Positions 7,875 through 17,268 of a stretch of DNA of 64,000 nucleotides are shown in pieces; the stretch's first letter is position 1; each line of letters opens with the position of its first letter. Source of the stretch: an uncultured Saprospirales bacterium (GTDB lineage Bacteria > Bacteroidota > Bacteroidia > Chitinophagales > Saprospiraceae); contig CALAZP010000072.1 of assembly GCA_937926355.1 (NCBI GenBank), positions 1 through 64,000 of the forward strand. The letters run 5' to 3'. The notes beneath the pieces are model-generated. The model saw only the letters and a program-made list of their open reading frames with translations. It made no database searches and had not been told where the DNA came from. Position numbers and translations under genes: made by a program.

Positions 7875-10800
7875 TTAAGATTCTAATACATAATCTAATT
7901 TCAAATTTTCTAGTGCTTCGATAAACTCGCTATCTGCTAATACTTTCTTAGTGTTAGAAATCATTCTTAGTGGTTCGTTTAGACCTGGTTCAAATAATTC
8001 AAATTTGAGAAAATGAGGCCCTGGCTTTTTAGAGGCAACATCTTTGATTTTATTAAGTAAACTATCGTCTAAAAACTGCATGGGTATTTTTATTGAAATT
8101 CCTATAGTTTTTTCCCTCCCAATAGATTCCAAAAGTCGCATATCCACAATTTTAAATTCCAATCCATCACCTTTCCATCCTTTTTGAAATTTTCCCTTCA
8201 GGTACAGGGCCTTACCCAACTCCATTAGATGTTTGAATTTTTGATAATCCTCTCCAAAAATCCTGAATTCTTTTCCACTCTGAAAATCTTGAATTTCAAA
8301 GAAAGCAAATCCATTTCCATTTTTACTAACCCTATGGTTAACTTCTGTTACTAGTCCCGCTATTGAAATTAGACCTCTAAATGCATTTTGCTCCATTTGT
8401 TCGATTCCACAAGTAGTGTGGTGCTTGATTTCAGCCCTATAGATATCCAAAGGATGACCACTGATATATATGCCAGTAACTTCTTTTTCTCTATTGAGTT
8501 GTTCCACCAAACTCCAGGGAGGGGTATCCGGAAAATTAGGTTCTGGGATCATCACTTCTGTAGAATCTCCAAAAAGTGAAATAGACGCTTCAGCTTTTTG
8601 ATTTTGATAAGCCTGCCCGTATTTTAATCCATGTTCTAGAAGTGAATCATATTTTTCCGACGGAGCGAAATACACAGCTCTGTGAATATTATTAAAACAA
8701 TCAAAAGCACCTCCTAATACCAAACTTTCAACTACTTTTTTATTCACTGCCTTGAGGCTAAGCCTTCTCATCAAATCAAAAAAACTATTGAAAAATCCAT
8801 TAGTATTCCTCTCCTCTAAAATTTCTGAAACTGGTCCCTCTCCTACACCCTTTAGAGCGGAGAGACCAAACCTAATTTTCCCAGCTTTATTGACACTAAA
8901 ATCTGATTGACTTTCATTAATATCGGGTCCTAATACTTCAATACCCATTCGTTTGCATTCTCTCAAGAAAAAGGTCACTTTTGATATGTCGTTCTTATTA
9001 TGAGTAAGAACTGAAGCCATAAAGGCACCTGGAAAATGCGATTTAAGATATGCCGTTTGAAAGGCTATAAAAGCATAACATGTAGAATGTGATTTATTAA
9101 ATGCATAGGAAGCAAATGCCTCCCAATCCTTCCAAATTTTTTGTAGGGTCTTTTCAGGATGACCCTTTGCCTTTCCCCCTTCCAAAAACTTGGGATATAG
9201 CTGATCAATTAAGTCCCGCTTTTTCTTTCCCATTGCCTTTCTAAGGACATCCGCTTCCCCTTTAGTAAAACCAGCTAATTTTTGAGATAACAGCATTACC
9301 TGTTCTTGATATACCGTTATCCCATAGGTTTCACTGAGGTATTCTTCCATAGCTGGAAGATCATACTCAATGGCCTCTCTTCCATGTTTTCTAGCTATAA
9401 AATTAGGAATATATTCCAATGGCCCCGGGCGATATAATGCATTCATAGCGATGAGATCCTCAAAGGCTGTAGGCATCAAATCTTTTAGATACTTTTGCAT
9501 CCCACCACTTTCATATTGAAAAATACCAACGGTATCTCCTCTTTGGAAAAGTTCGTAAGTCCTTTCATCATCAAGGGGGATTTTTTCAATATCAATTACT
9601 GTTCCATATACCTCCTCAACAATTCTAACCGCATCTTTTATAATAGTGAGGGTTTTCAACCCCAAAAAATCCATTTTTAAAAGGCCAGCTGATTCAGCGA
9701 CACTATTATCAAATTGAGTGACTAAAATATCAGACCCCTTATCAATTTTGACTGGAACGTATTTTGTTATTTCATCAGGAGTAATAACTACCCCACAAGC
9801 GTGGATTCCAGTATTCCGAACGGATCCTTCCAATTTCTTGGCCGTTCGAATCATGTCTCCTATGGCATCCTTGTTTTCCGATAATTTTCTGAATTGATAA
9901 GTTTTTTCTACCTCCTCCTGGTTGAGTACACTTTTTAAACCGGAGTCAATATCTTTTTCGGCTAATACATTTTGGAGATTGGCTTTTAAATGAGTAGGAA
10001 AAGTTTTAGCTACCCTATCCACTTCTGATAAAGGAATGTTCATCACTCTTCCAACGTCCCTTAAACTCATTTTAGCGGCCATAGTACCATAAGTCACAAT
10101 TTGTGCTACTTGGTTTTTACCGTATTTTTCAATGACATAATCCAATATTTTTTGCCTTCCCTCATCATCAAAGTCAATATCTATATCAGGCATAGAAATG
10201 CGTTCAGGGTTGAGAAAACGCTCGAAAAGTAAATCGTATTTGATTGGATCTACATTAGTAATACCAAGGCAATATGCTACCGCAGATCCTGCTGCGGAAC
10301 CTCTTCCCGGTCCCACTGCAACCCCCATTTTTCTAGCCGTATTGGTGAAATCCTGCACAATTAAAAAATATCCTGCATACCCTGATTTTTCTATTACCTC
10401 TAACTCAAAATCTATTCTTTCCTTAACCTGCAGAGCGCCATCCCCATATCGAGCTTTTGCCCCTTCATAAGTTAAATGTCTGAGGTAATCTTCTTGATTT
10501 ACAAAATTAGAGGGAATAGGAAAGGCGGGCAAAAGAACATCTCGCTCCAAATTTAAATCCTCAATCTTATCATAGATCTCCAAAGTATTGTCCAATGCTT
10601 CGGGAATATCCTCAAAAACATCGTTCATCTCCTGCTTGGTTTTTAGAAAAAAATCTGAGCTGGGAAACTTAAATCGGGAGGTTTCTTCTATATGACTATT
10701 GGTATTAACACAAAGTAGAATATCATGCGGTTTCCAATCTTCTTCTTCTACGTAGTGGGCATCATTGGTTGCAATGATGGGAAGTTCGTATTTTTTGGCG

Positions 10801-11411
10801 AGTTTGATTAACTCTTGATTAACATCCTCTTGACTCACCCCCAATCCGTCAATATTCAGTAAACCTTTATGTCTTTGAAGTTCCACATAATAATCCTTCC
10901 CAAAAAGGTCCAACCACCATCTTAGTTTTTTCTCTGCCTCTTCGTACTTCCCATTGAGCAAAGCCTGAGGAATTTCAGCTCCTATACAGCAACTAGTTGC
11001 AATTAATCCTTCGTGATATTTTTCAATTAATTCCTTATCAATTCGGGGGTACTTCCCGTACAAACCTTCAATAAATCCCAAAGAGCAAAGTTTGGATAAA
11101 TTCTCATATCCCTTTTGATTTTTGGCTAATAAGAGTTGGTGATACCTAATATCTTGCTCTCCATTGGCACGAGAAAAGGTTTGTCGATGCCTATCCTCTA
11201 CTAAATAAAATTCACAACCGATAATAGGCTTTAAACCATGTTTGTGTGCTTCTGAGACAAACTTGAATGCGCCAAACATATTGCCATGATCAGTTAAAGC
11301 TACCCCTTTTTGGCCATCTGATTGTGCCTTTTTCATCATGGTGACAATGTCCGAGGCTCCGTCTAATAAAGAATATTGGGTATGACAATGCAAATGGACG
11401 AAATCAGCCAT
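7875..11411 (-). CDS. dnaE: DNA polymerase III alpha subunit
   Basis: Replicative polymerase catalytic subunit, 1178 residues, full length for the DnaE1 group. Domains in order: PHP domain from residue 1 (VHLHCHTQYSLLDGAS); the Pol III core with GPGRGSAAGS (367-376) and the catalytic aspartates of PDIDIDFDD (408-416); fingers with RPGPLEYIPNFIARKHG; a tandem HhH; and an OB domain (about 1010-1090) starting ISIAGLVTEVNHRVSKNG. It starts only 10 bases after the glpF stop on the same strand, an odd companion for a glycerol operon, and I saw no clear -7 element in that gap. A separate promoter inside glpF is possible. Confidence 0.98.
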   Translation of the reverse strand: MADFVHLHCHTQYSLLDGASDIVTMMKKAQSDGQKGVALTDHGNMFGAFKFVSEAHKHGLKPIIGCEFYLVEDRHRQTFSRANGEQDIRYHQLLLAKNQKGYENLSKLCSLGFIEGLYGKYPRIDKELIEKYHEGLIATSCCIGAEIPQALLNGKYEEAEKKLRWWLDLFGKDYYVELQRHKGLLNIDGLGVSQEDVNQELIKLAKKYELPIIATNDAHYVEEEDWKPHDILLCVNTNSHIEETSRFKFPSSDFFLKTKQEMNDVFEDIPEALDNTLEIYDKIEDLNLERDVLLPAFPIPSNFVNQEDYLRHLTYEGAKARYGDGALQVKERIDFELEVIEKSGYAGYFLIVQDFTNTARKMGVAVGPGRGSAAGSAVAYCLGITNVDPIKYDLLFERFLNPERISMPDIDIDFDDEGRQKILDYVIEKYGKNQVAQIVTYGTMAAKMSLRDVGRVMNIPLSEVDRVAKTFPTHLKANLQNVLAEKDIDSGLKSVLNQEEVEKTYQFRKLSENKDAIGDMIRTAKKLEGSVRNTGIHACGVVITPDEITKYVPVKIDKGSDILVTQFDNSVAESAGLLKMDFLGLKTLTIIKDAVRIVEEVYGTVIDIEKIPLDDERTYELFQRGDTVGIFQYESGGMQKYLKDLMPTAFEDLIAMNALYRPGPLEYIPNFIARKHGREAIEYDLPAMEEYLSETYGITVYQEQVMLLSQKLAGFTKGEADVLRKAMGKKKRDLIDQLYPKFLEGGKAKGHPEKTLQKIWKDWEAFASYAFNKSHSTCYAFIAFQTAYLKSHFPGAFMASVLTHNKNDISKVTFFLRECKRMGIEVLGPDINESQSDFSVNKAGKIRFGLSALKGVGEGPVSEILEERNTNGFFNSFFDLMRRLSLKAVNKKVVESLVLGGAFDCFNNIHRAVYFAPSEKYDSLLEHGLKYGQAYQNQKAEASISLFGDSTEVMIPEPNFPDTPPWSLVEQLNREKEVTGIYISGHPLDIYRAEIKHHTTCGIEQMEQNAFRGLISIAGLVTEVNHRVSKNGNGFAFFEIQDFQSGKEFRIFGEDYQKFKHLMELGKALYLKGKFQKGWKGDGLEFKIVDMRLLESIGREKTIGISIKIPMQFLDDSLLNKIKDVASKKPGPHFLKFELFEPGLNEPLRMISNTKKVLADSEFIEALENLKLDYVLES

Positions 11412-11421
11412 TAGGTTTATT

Positions 11422-12162
11422 TTACATTAATATTCGGTAAACTAAAGCAGCAATAACAGCACCGGTCACAGGGCCTAGTACAGGTATCCAGGCATATTTC
11501 CAATCTGCATTAGCTTTGGTTTTTCTAGGAATTAAAGCAAATACAATTCTAGGTCCCAAATCTCTGGCTGGATTAATTGCATATCCAGTAGTTCCTCCCA
11601 AAGATAACCCAATAACCCAAACTAACAATCCAACTGGAAGGGCGTCTAAAGCTCCTATTCCATAGGAACTAATTGTCATTCCTTCAATTTCAATATTAGG
11701 CCCAGCTATGTAAAAAACACCAAAAACCAAAATAAAGGTCCCCAAAGCTTCGCTAAAAAAATTGTTTTTATAATTTCTAATCGCTGGACCTGTGCAAAAA
11801 GTTCCCTTTACTGCGCCTTCATCAGAAGTTGCTCTGTAATGGTCGATATAAAATAAATAAACCAGCCAAGCTCCTAACATGGCTCCTGATAATTGAGCTA
11901 CTATATAACCAGGTAATAACTGTGCGCTAAACTTCCCAATCAATGTTAACCCGATAGTAACTGCCGGATTAAGATGGGCACCACTAAATTGCCCAGTTAT
12001 AAATACTGCAGTAAATACTGCGAGTCCCCAAGCTGTGGAAATAATCATCCAACCCGGATTCCCAAACCCAATGGTATTCTTTAAACTGACATTAGCAACG
12101 ACGCCACCACCCAGCAAAATGAGAATGGCTGTGCCTAAAAATTCTGCAATTAAAGCACTCAT
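11422..12162 (-). CDS. glpF: Aquaglyceroporin, glycerol uptake facilitator
   Basis: MIP-family membrane channel, 246 residues and six hydrophobic helices. The two half-helix signatures are HLNPAVTIG (NPA at 65-67) and INPARDLGPR (NPA at 197-199). The aspartate after the second NPAR (Asp201) is the residue that marks glycerol facilitators as opposed to water-only aquaporins. It lets glycerol diffuse in for phosphorylation by GlpK. The start ATG overlaps the glpD stop by four bases (ATGA), so it is the third gene of the glpK-glpD-glpF operon. Confidence 0.95.
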   Translation of the reverse strand: MSALIAEFLGTAILILLGGGVVANVSLKNTIGFGNPGWMIISTAWGLAVFTAVFITGQFSGAHLNPAVTIGLTLIGKFSAQLLPGYIVAQLSGAMLGAWLVYLFYIDHYRATSDEGAVKGTFCTGPAIRNYKNNFFSEALGTFILVFGVFYIAGPNIEIEGMTISSYGIGALDALPVGLLVWVIGLSLGGTTGYAINPARDLGPRIVFALIPRKTKANADWKYAWIPVLGPVTGAVIAALVYRILM

Positions 12163-13721
12163 AATTGATAATTTTTTGCAATTGACTTAAAATTTGAAAG
12201 TTGTAAAGCCATCCAATCTTCATCTTTCCCCATTTCTTCAGCCATTATTTTTGTTACCTTTTCTGCAATTAGAACCGATTTCTTTGCATCGATGAATAGA
12301 CATCTAGAGCGCCTTGCTAAAACATCCTCTAATGTTACTGCCATTTCCTCTCTGATGCTCCACAAAATTTGATTTTTAGAAAGTTCAAATCCTTCAATTA
12401 AATTAGTATTACCACTAGCGTCATCCGAAGCGTGCTTGATTTTATCTAGGTCAGAGCCGTATCTAGAAAGAGCTTCTTCTCCAAAAAGATGATCTGTAGA
12501 ATAGCCCCATAATTTTAAATTTTTGGTTTGACAAGATCTTTTCTTTCTCTCCATACTCCATCCTACTTGGTCAACTAAATCCTCGGCCATTTGCCTATAT
12601 GTAGTCCATTTACCACCTAAAAGATTGAACAATCCACTTTCTGTTTGGGTAATTTTATGACTTCTTGAAACTTCCTTCGTTTTTCTTTTCCCATTTCCAG
12701 AAGCTGCCAAAGGCCTTAACCCAACAAAAATACTTTTAACATCCTCTTTATTAGGTGTCTTTGCCAGGTAATTAGCCGCATTTTCTAAGATGAAATCGAT
12801 TTCCTTATTTGTAGCCTTTGGTTCCTCTTCGGTTGCTTCAATCGGCAGGTCTGTTGTCCCAACGACCAATGAATTCATCCAGGGAACCGCAAAGAGTACC
12901 CTTCCATCAGTCGTTTTGGGAACCATCAGGGCTGTTGAAGATTTTAAAAAAGAGGCATCGAAAACTAAGTGTACCCCTTGACTAGGTCTAATAGACGGCT
13001 GAGTATCAGGTTGATCAATTTGGATAACCTGGTCTGAAAATACTCCTGTTGCATTTACGACTGCTTTCCCCCTAACTAATTTCTCTTGTCCCGTTAAAAC
13101 ATCCCTAAATCGAATACCAACTATTTTCTCATTTTCCTTTACAAAATCAGTCAATTCATGATAATTCAATAAAAAAGCGCCTTGATGAATAGCGGTTTTG
13201 GCCAGAGATATAGCCAATCCAGCATCGTCAAATTGCCCATCGTAGTAAAGGATTCCGCCCTTTAAATGATCTGTTTTTAGATTTGGAAGATAACTTATGG
13301 TCTCCCGCTTACCTAATAATTGAGTTTTCCCAAAACCTAGTTTGCCAGCCAAAAAATCGTATAAAAAGAGACCTATTCCATAGAAATATTTTTGCCAAAT
13401 TCGGTAAACTGGAATAACAAATGCCTGCTTTTTAACCAACTGCGGTGCATTCCTGATTAAATATCCCCTTTCACGAAGGGCTTCCAATACCAATTTAATG
13501 TCCCCGTTTTGAAGATATCGAACACCTCCATGAACCAATTTGGTGCTCCTCGAACTGGTTCCTTTTCCAAAATCAAATTTTTCGATTAATAAAGTCTTAT
13601 ATCCCCTATTTGAAGAATCAACCGCAACTCCTAGCCCTGATGCACCACCACCTATGATAATTACGTCAAATTCGCCATCAAAACTTTCTAACGCCTTAAT
13701 TTGAGATTCTCTATTCATCAT
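12159..13721 (-). CDS. glpD: FAD-dependent glycerol-3-phosphate dehydrogenase
   Basis: Membrane-associated enzyme that oxidises glycerol-3-phosphate to dihydroxyacetone phosphate and passes electrons to quinone. It has 520 residues. The FAD dinucleotide-binding motif DVIIIGGGASGLGVAVD is near residue 19, followed by the family signature GTSSRSTKLVHGGVRYL. A C-terminal domain of GlpD_C type covers about residues 390-510 and contains EEMAVTLEDVLARRSR. The gene begins ATGATG at 13721, where its first base is the last base of the glpK stop codon, and it overlaps glpF by four. It lies between kinase and facilitator, as expected for glycerol catabolism. Confidence 0.96.
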   Translation of the reverse strand: MMNRESQIKALESFDGEFDVIIIGGGASGLGVAVDSSNRGYKTLLIEKFDFGKGTSSRSTKLVHGGVRYLQNGDIKLVLEALRERGYLIRNAPQLVKKQAFVIPVYRIWQKYFYGIGLFLYDFLAGKLGFGKTQLLGKRETISYLPNLKTDHLKGGILYYDGQFDDAGLAISLAKTAIHQGAFLLNYHELTDFVKENEKIVGIRFRDVLTGQEKLVRGKAVVNATGVFSDQVIQIDQPDTQPSIRPSQGVHLVFDASFLKSSTALMVPKTTDGRVLFAVPWMNSLVVGTTDLPIEATEEEPKATNKEIDFILENAANYLAKTPNKEDVKSIFVGLRPLAASGNGKRKTKEVSRSHKITQTESGLFNLLGGKWTTYRQMAEDLVDQVGWSMERKKRSCQTKNLKLWGYSTDHLFGEEALSRYGSDLDKIKHASDDASGNTNLIEGFELSKNQILWSIREEMAVTLEDVLARRSRCLFIDAKKSVLIAEKVTKIMAEEMGKDEDWMALQLSNFKSIAKNYQL

Positions 13722-15202
13722 TAGTGAGTCAATACTTTAGCTATATTCTTTTCCCAATTTTTAATAATCTTATTAGTATCCAAAAGATGATTAGGAGTAA
13801 AAACCCGCTCTTCCTCCCAAAGTGATTCCAAAGCTTGGATATCTTTCCAAAAACCAGTTGCTAATCCAGCTAAAAAAGCAGCACCAATTGCCGTTGTCTC
13901 CGTTATTTTTGGTCTAATTACCTTTTCACCCAACAAGTTAGCTTGCATTTGCATAAGTAAATTATTATTACTAGCACCTCCGTCTACCTTTAAATTGGTG
14001 AATTTTGTGCCTGCATCTTTTTCCATTGCAACAATAATATCTCTTGAACTCAATGCGATTGCCTCTAATGCCGCTCTTGCAATATGCCCTTTGGATGTTC
14101 CTCGGGTAATCCCAAAAATAGCGCCGGTAGCCCCTGAATCCCAATGCGGAGCGCCCAGTCCAGATAGGGCGGGAATAAAAGTAACCCCGCCATTATCATC
14201 TACCGATGCTGCTAAGTTTTCTACCTCAGGAGCCGATTTAATAATTCCTAAGTTGTCTCTTAACCACTGGATTAATGCACCAGCTATAAATACGCTTCCC
14301 TCTAGGGCGTAAACTACTTCATCCCCAATTTTCCAACCAATGGTGGTTAACATTTTATTTTTTGAAAGAACAGGCTGATTACCTGTATTCATAATAGCAA
14401 AACAACCAGTTCCATAAGTATTTTTTACCTCTCCAGGATGAAGACATAACTGTCCAAATAAAGCTGCTTGCTGATCTCCAGCAATTCCAGCAATAGGTAT
14501 CGCCTCCCCCAATAAGGAAACCTCCGTTTGACCAATAATTTGGCTAGAATCAGCAACCTCTGCTAGCATACTTTTAGGGATTTCTAAAATATTCAGTAGC
14601 TCCTCATCCCACTCCAGCGTATGAATATTAAATAAAAGAGTTCTGCTTGCATTGGTGACATCAGTAATATGATGTTTGCCACCAGTTAGATTCCAAATGA
14701 GCCATGAATCTATGGTACCAAAAGCTAATCCACCATTATGAGCCTTTTCTTTTAATTCCGCATTTTGATCAAGTATCCATTTTATTTTAGTTCCAGAAAA
14801 ATAAGCATCTAATACCAATCCTGTTTTCTGTAGAAAAACATTATCCTTGCCAGCTGCCGTGAGCGCCTGACAGGTGGAAGCAGTTCTTCGGTCTTGCCAA
14901 ACAATTGCATTTCCCACTGGTTGGCCGGTTTCTCTATCCCAAACCACGGTAGTTTCTCGCTGATTGGTTATTCCAATTGCACTGACTTCTGATGCTTGTA
15001 CCCCTTGTTCCACCAAAACTGATTTGATGGCTCTCAATTGGGTATCCCATATCTCGTTAGCATCGTGTTCTACCCAACCTTCCTTTGGAAAATATTGAGG
15101 GAATTCATATTGGGCCACTCCAACTTGTTGTCCATTATGGTCAAAAAGAATAGCCCTAGAGCTAGTAGTTCCCGCATCTATAGCCAAAACATATTTTTTC
15201 AT
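13721..15202 (-). CDS. glpK: Glycerol kinase
   Basis: ATP-dependent kinase making glycerol-3-phosphate, 493 residues, full length. The FGGY-fold phosphate-binding loop [18 protein letters not shown] is at residues 7-24, with [10 protein letters not shown] and [14 protein letters not shown] further on. [18 protein letters not shown] and [10 protein letters not shown] are strongly conserved FGGY signatures. It is the first gene of glpK-glpD-glpF. Its start codon is buried in a perfect 12-base inverted repeat (15196-15237), which could control translation or serve as an operator. I find no clear TAnnTTTG element in the 87 bases upstream. Confidence 0.97.
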   Translation of the reverse strand: MKKYVLAIDAGTTSSRAILFDHNGQQVGVAQYEFPQYFPKEGWVEHDANEIWDTQLRAIKSVLVEQGVQASEVSAIGITNQRETTVVWDRETGQPVGNAIVWQDRRTASTCQALTAAGKDNVFLQKTGLVLDAYFSGTKIKWILDQNAELKEKAHNGGLAFGTIDSWLIWNLTGGKHHITDVTNASRTLLFNIHTLEWDEELLNILEIPKSMLAEVADSSQIIGQTEVSLLGEAIPIAGIAGDQQAALFGQLCLHPGEVKNTYGTGCFAIMNTGNQPVLSKNKMLTTIGWKIGDEVVYALEGSVFIAGALIQWLRDNLGIIKSAPEVENLAASVDDNGGVTFIPALSGLGAPHWDSGATGAIFGITRGTSKGHIARAALEAIALSSRDIIVAMEKDAGTKFTNLKVDGGASNNNLLMQMQANLLGEKVIRPKITETTAIGAAFLAGLATGFWKDIQALESLWEEERVFTPNHLLDTNKIIKNWEKNIAKVLTH

Positions 15203-15237
15203 AGTTTCTTCTTTTCTTTCTCATAAAACTATGAAAA
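15196..15237 (-). repeat. 12-bp perfect inverted repeat enclosing the glpK start codon
   Basis: TTTTCATAGTTT (15196-15207) and AAACTATGAAAA (15226-15237) are exact reverse complements with an 18-base spacer. In the glpK mRNA this makes a 12-bp stem whose 3' arm contains the AUG (15202-15200), while the purine-rich loop could hold the ribosome entry site. It could equally be a DNA operator. The symmetry is read directly from sequence; the function is inferred. Confidence 0.6.
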
Positions 15238-15289
15238 CGATTCAATAAATTAGGTACGAATTAATTAAAAGATGGTTTACCGTATAAAT

Positions 15290-16045
15290 TTACAGCTCAT
15301 AATTGGGACCTAGTTCAGATGATTTTTCTGCGTAATATCCATTGATGATTCTTACCACTTCCTCTGGATCATCAGTTATTGGCATCAAATCAAGATCTTT
15401 TTCGCTAATATTATGCTCCTTTTCTAACATCACTTCCTTAATCCAACCAATGAGTCCTGACCAAAATGAACTTCCCACCAAAATTATGGGGACTTTGGAT
15501 ATTTTATTGGTTTGTACCAAAGTGAGGGTTTCAAATAATTCATCCATGGTACCAAAACCGCCTGGAAGTGCAACAAATGCTTGTGCGTATTTAACAAACA
15601 TTACCTTTCTTACAAAGAAATATCTAAAGCTTAGGTTTTTATTGTAATCAATATATTGGTTGTGACCCTGTTCAAAAGGTAAATCAATATTTAGACCGAC
15701 TGAAGTTCCTCCAGCTAGTGATGCCCCTTTATTACCAGCTTCCATGATACCAGGACCTCCTCCAGTAATAATACCATATCCTTCTTCCGTCAACAATCTG
15801 GCAATATCCAATGCCAATTTGTAGAAAGGATGATCTGGGGAAGTTCTAGCTGAACCAAAAATAGAAACACAAGGACCTATGGCATTCATACTTTCGAAAC
15901 CTTCGACAAACTCAGAGATGACCTTAAACATTGTCCAGGAATTTTCCCCTTTAAGATGTCTTCCCCACTGTTTCATTTGCTTACCTCCAGAATGACTTAC
16001 AGCGTATTGATTATGATGCTTCATAGAATTTATTTTAGGTTCCAT
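15290..16045 (-). CDS. LOG-family Rossmann-fold protein (TIGR00730-type)
   Basis: Member of the 'lysine decarboxylase-like' LOG family, now known largely as nucleoside-5'-monophosphate phosphoribohydrolases (cytokinin activation in plants). 251 residues. Both signature loops are present: GGGPGIMEAGNKGA (95-108) and PGGFGTMDELFE (161-172), with the catalytic Glu in the second. The first ATG (16045) overlaps the upstream regulator gene by 16 bases; the second ATG (16024) would start six bases past that gene's end and is an equally good start. The biological substrate in this organism is unknown. Confidence 0.88.
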   Translation of the reverse strand: MEPKINSMKHHNQYAVSHSGGKQMKQWGRHLKGENSWTMFKVISEFVEGFESMNAIGPCVSIFGSARTSPDHPFYKLALDIARLLTEEGYGIITGGGPGIMEAGNKGASLAGGTSVGLNIDLPFEQGHNQYIDYNKNLSFRYFFVRKVMFVKYAQAFVALPGGFGTMDELFETLTLVQTNKISKVPIILVGSSFWSGLIGWIKEVMLEKEHNISEKDLDLMPITDDPEEVVRIINGYYAEKSSELGPNYEL

Positions 16046-17199
16046 ACATTCTGAATCACATCATCCAGAATTATTTTTTGTTCACTTAATATGATCAAAC
16101 GTTCAATTACGTTTCTCAGTTCTCGAATGTTGCCCCCCCAACTCACTTTTTTTAGTTTTTCAACAGCCTCTGCCTCTATTTTCTTTTTACCAATTCCATA
16201 CTCTTCGCAGATTTGTGTAATAAAATGATCAATTAACAAAGGAATATCCTCCGAGCGTTCATTTAAAGAAGGAACCTCAACAATAATAACTGCCAATCGG
16301 TGATAGAGATCCTCTCTAAACCTCCCTGCTTCAATTTCCTTTTTGAGGTCTTTATTGGTAGCCGCCAAAACCCTTACATTTACTTTAATATCTTTCTCCC
16401 CTCCTACCCGGGTTATTTTATGTTCCTGTAATGCACGCAAAACTTTGGCTTGTGCAGAAAGGCTCATATCTCCAATTTCATCTAGAAACAATGTCCCCTG
16501 ATCTGCTTGTTCAAACTTTCCTATTCGTTGTTTGATAGCCGTAGTAAAAGCACCTTTTTCGTGCCCAAATAATTCACTCTCTATTAATTCAGCAGGAATA
16601 GCTGCACAATTAACCTCCACCAAAGGGCTTCCAGACCGCTCACTTTTTGAGTGTAACCTCCTAGCAATTAATTCCTTACCACTTCCATTGGGTCCAGTAA
16701 TCAACACTCGAGCTTCAGTGGGGGCAACTTTGTCAACGGTCTCTAATATTTTTTTTATTGCTGGCGATTCACCTATAATTTCACCCAATTTTACACCTGT
16801 TATTTTCCTTTTTAGGCTTTTGGTTTCGGTGATCAAACTACTTTTGTCCATTGCATTACGAATGGTAATCAGCAACCTATTTAAGTCAGGCGGCTTCGAA
16901 ATAAAATCAAAAGCACCCATTTTAACTGCTTCTACCGCTGTATCGATGGTGCCATGGCCAGAAATCATAATAACAGAGGAATCCGGAGAGAGTACCATTA
17001 ATCTTTCCAAAACCTCCATACCATCCATTTTAGGCATCTTAATGTCCAATAAAACCACATCAAAAAAGGTTCGCTTTACTTTCACCAACCCTTCCATACC
17101 ATCAGTGGCCTCCGTCACCTCGTATTTTTCAAATTCTAAAATTTCCCGCAAAGTCCTGCGAATACTAGACTCATCATCAATGATTAATACTTTAGGCAT
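16030..17199 (-). CDS. Sigma-54-type response regulator lacking a DNA-binding domain
   Basis: NtrC-like two-component regulator of 389 residues. The receiver domain (1-120) has acidic residues Asp8/Asp9, phospho-acceptor Asp52 and Lys102. The AAA+ domain (about 138-375) has Walker A GPNGSGKE (169-176), Walker B TLFLDEIGDM and the sigma-54 contact loop as GAFTTA (216-221) in place of the usual GAFTGA. The protein stops at residue 389, soon after the WGGNIRELRNVIERL segment, so the Fis-type HTH usually found in 450-480-residue family members is missing. No histidine kinase lies nearby. It may act without DNA binding or through a partner. Confidence 0.88.
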   Translation of the reverse strand: MPKVLIIDDESSIRRTLREILEFEKYEVTEATDGMEGLVKVKRTFFDVVLLDIKMPKMDGMEVLERLMVLSPDSSVIMISGHGTIDTAVEAVKMGAFDFISKPPDLNRLLITIRNAMDKSSLITETKSLKRKITGVKLGEIIGESPAIKKILETVDKVAPTEARVLITGPNGSGKELIARRLHSKSERSGSPLVEVNCAAIPAELIESELFGHEKGAFTTAIKQRIGKFEQADQGTLFLDEIGDMSLSAQAKVLRALQEHKITRVGGEKDIKVNVRVLAATNKDLKKEIEAGRFREDLYHRLAVIIVEVPSLNERSEDIPLLIDHFITQICEEYGIGKKKIEAEAVEKLKKVSWGGNIRELRNVIERLIILSEQKIILDDVIQNVWNLK

Positions 17200-17268
17200 A
17201 ACCTAATTATTAGATTAAAAAAATATTTAATACGATGTAAAATTGAACAATTTTATTGAAAAAAGGAA

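Noticed and set aside
16532..17206. Long open frame (224 codons) antisense to the response regulator
   Set aside because: It mirrors the strongly conserved receiver and AAA+ domain on the other strand, its translation is low-complexity Ser/Ile/Leu-rich, and it resembles no family.
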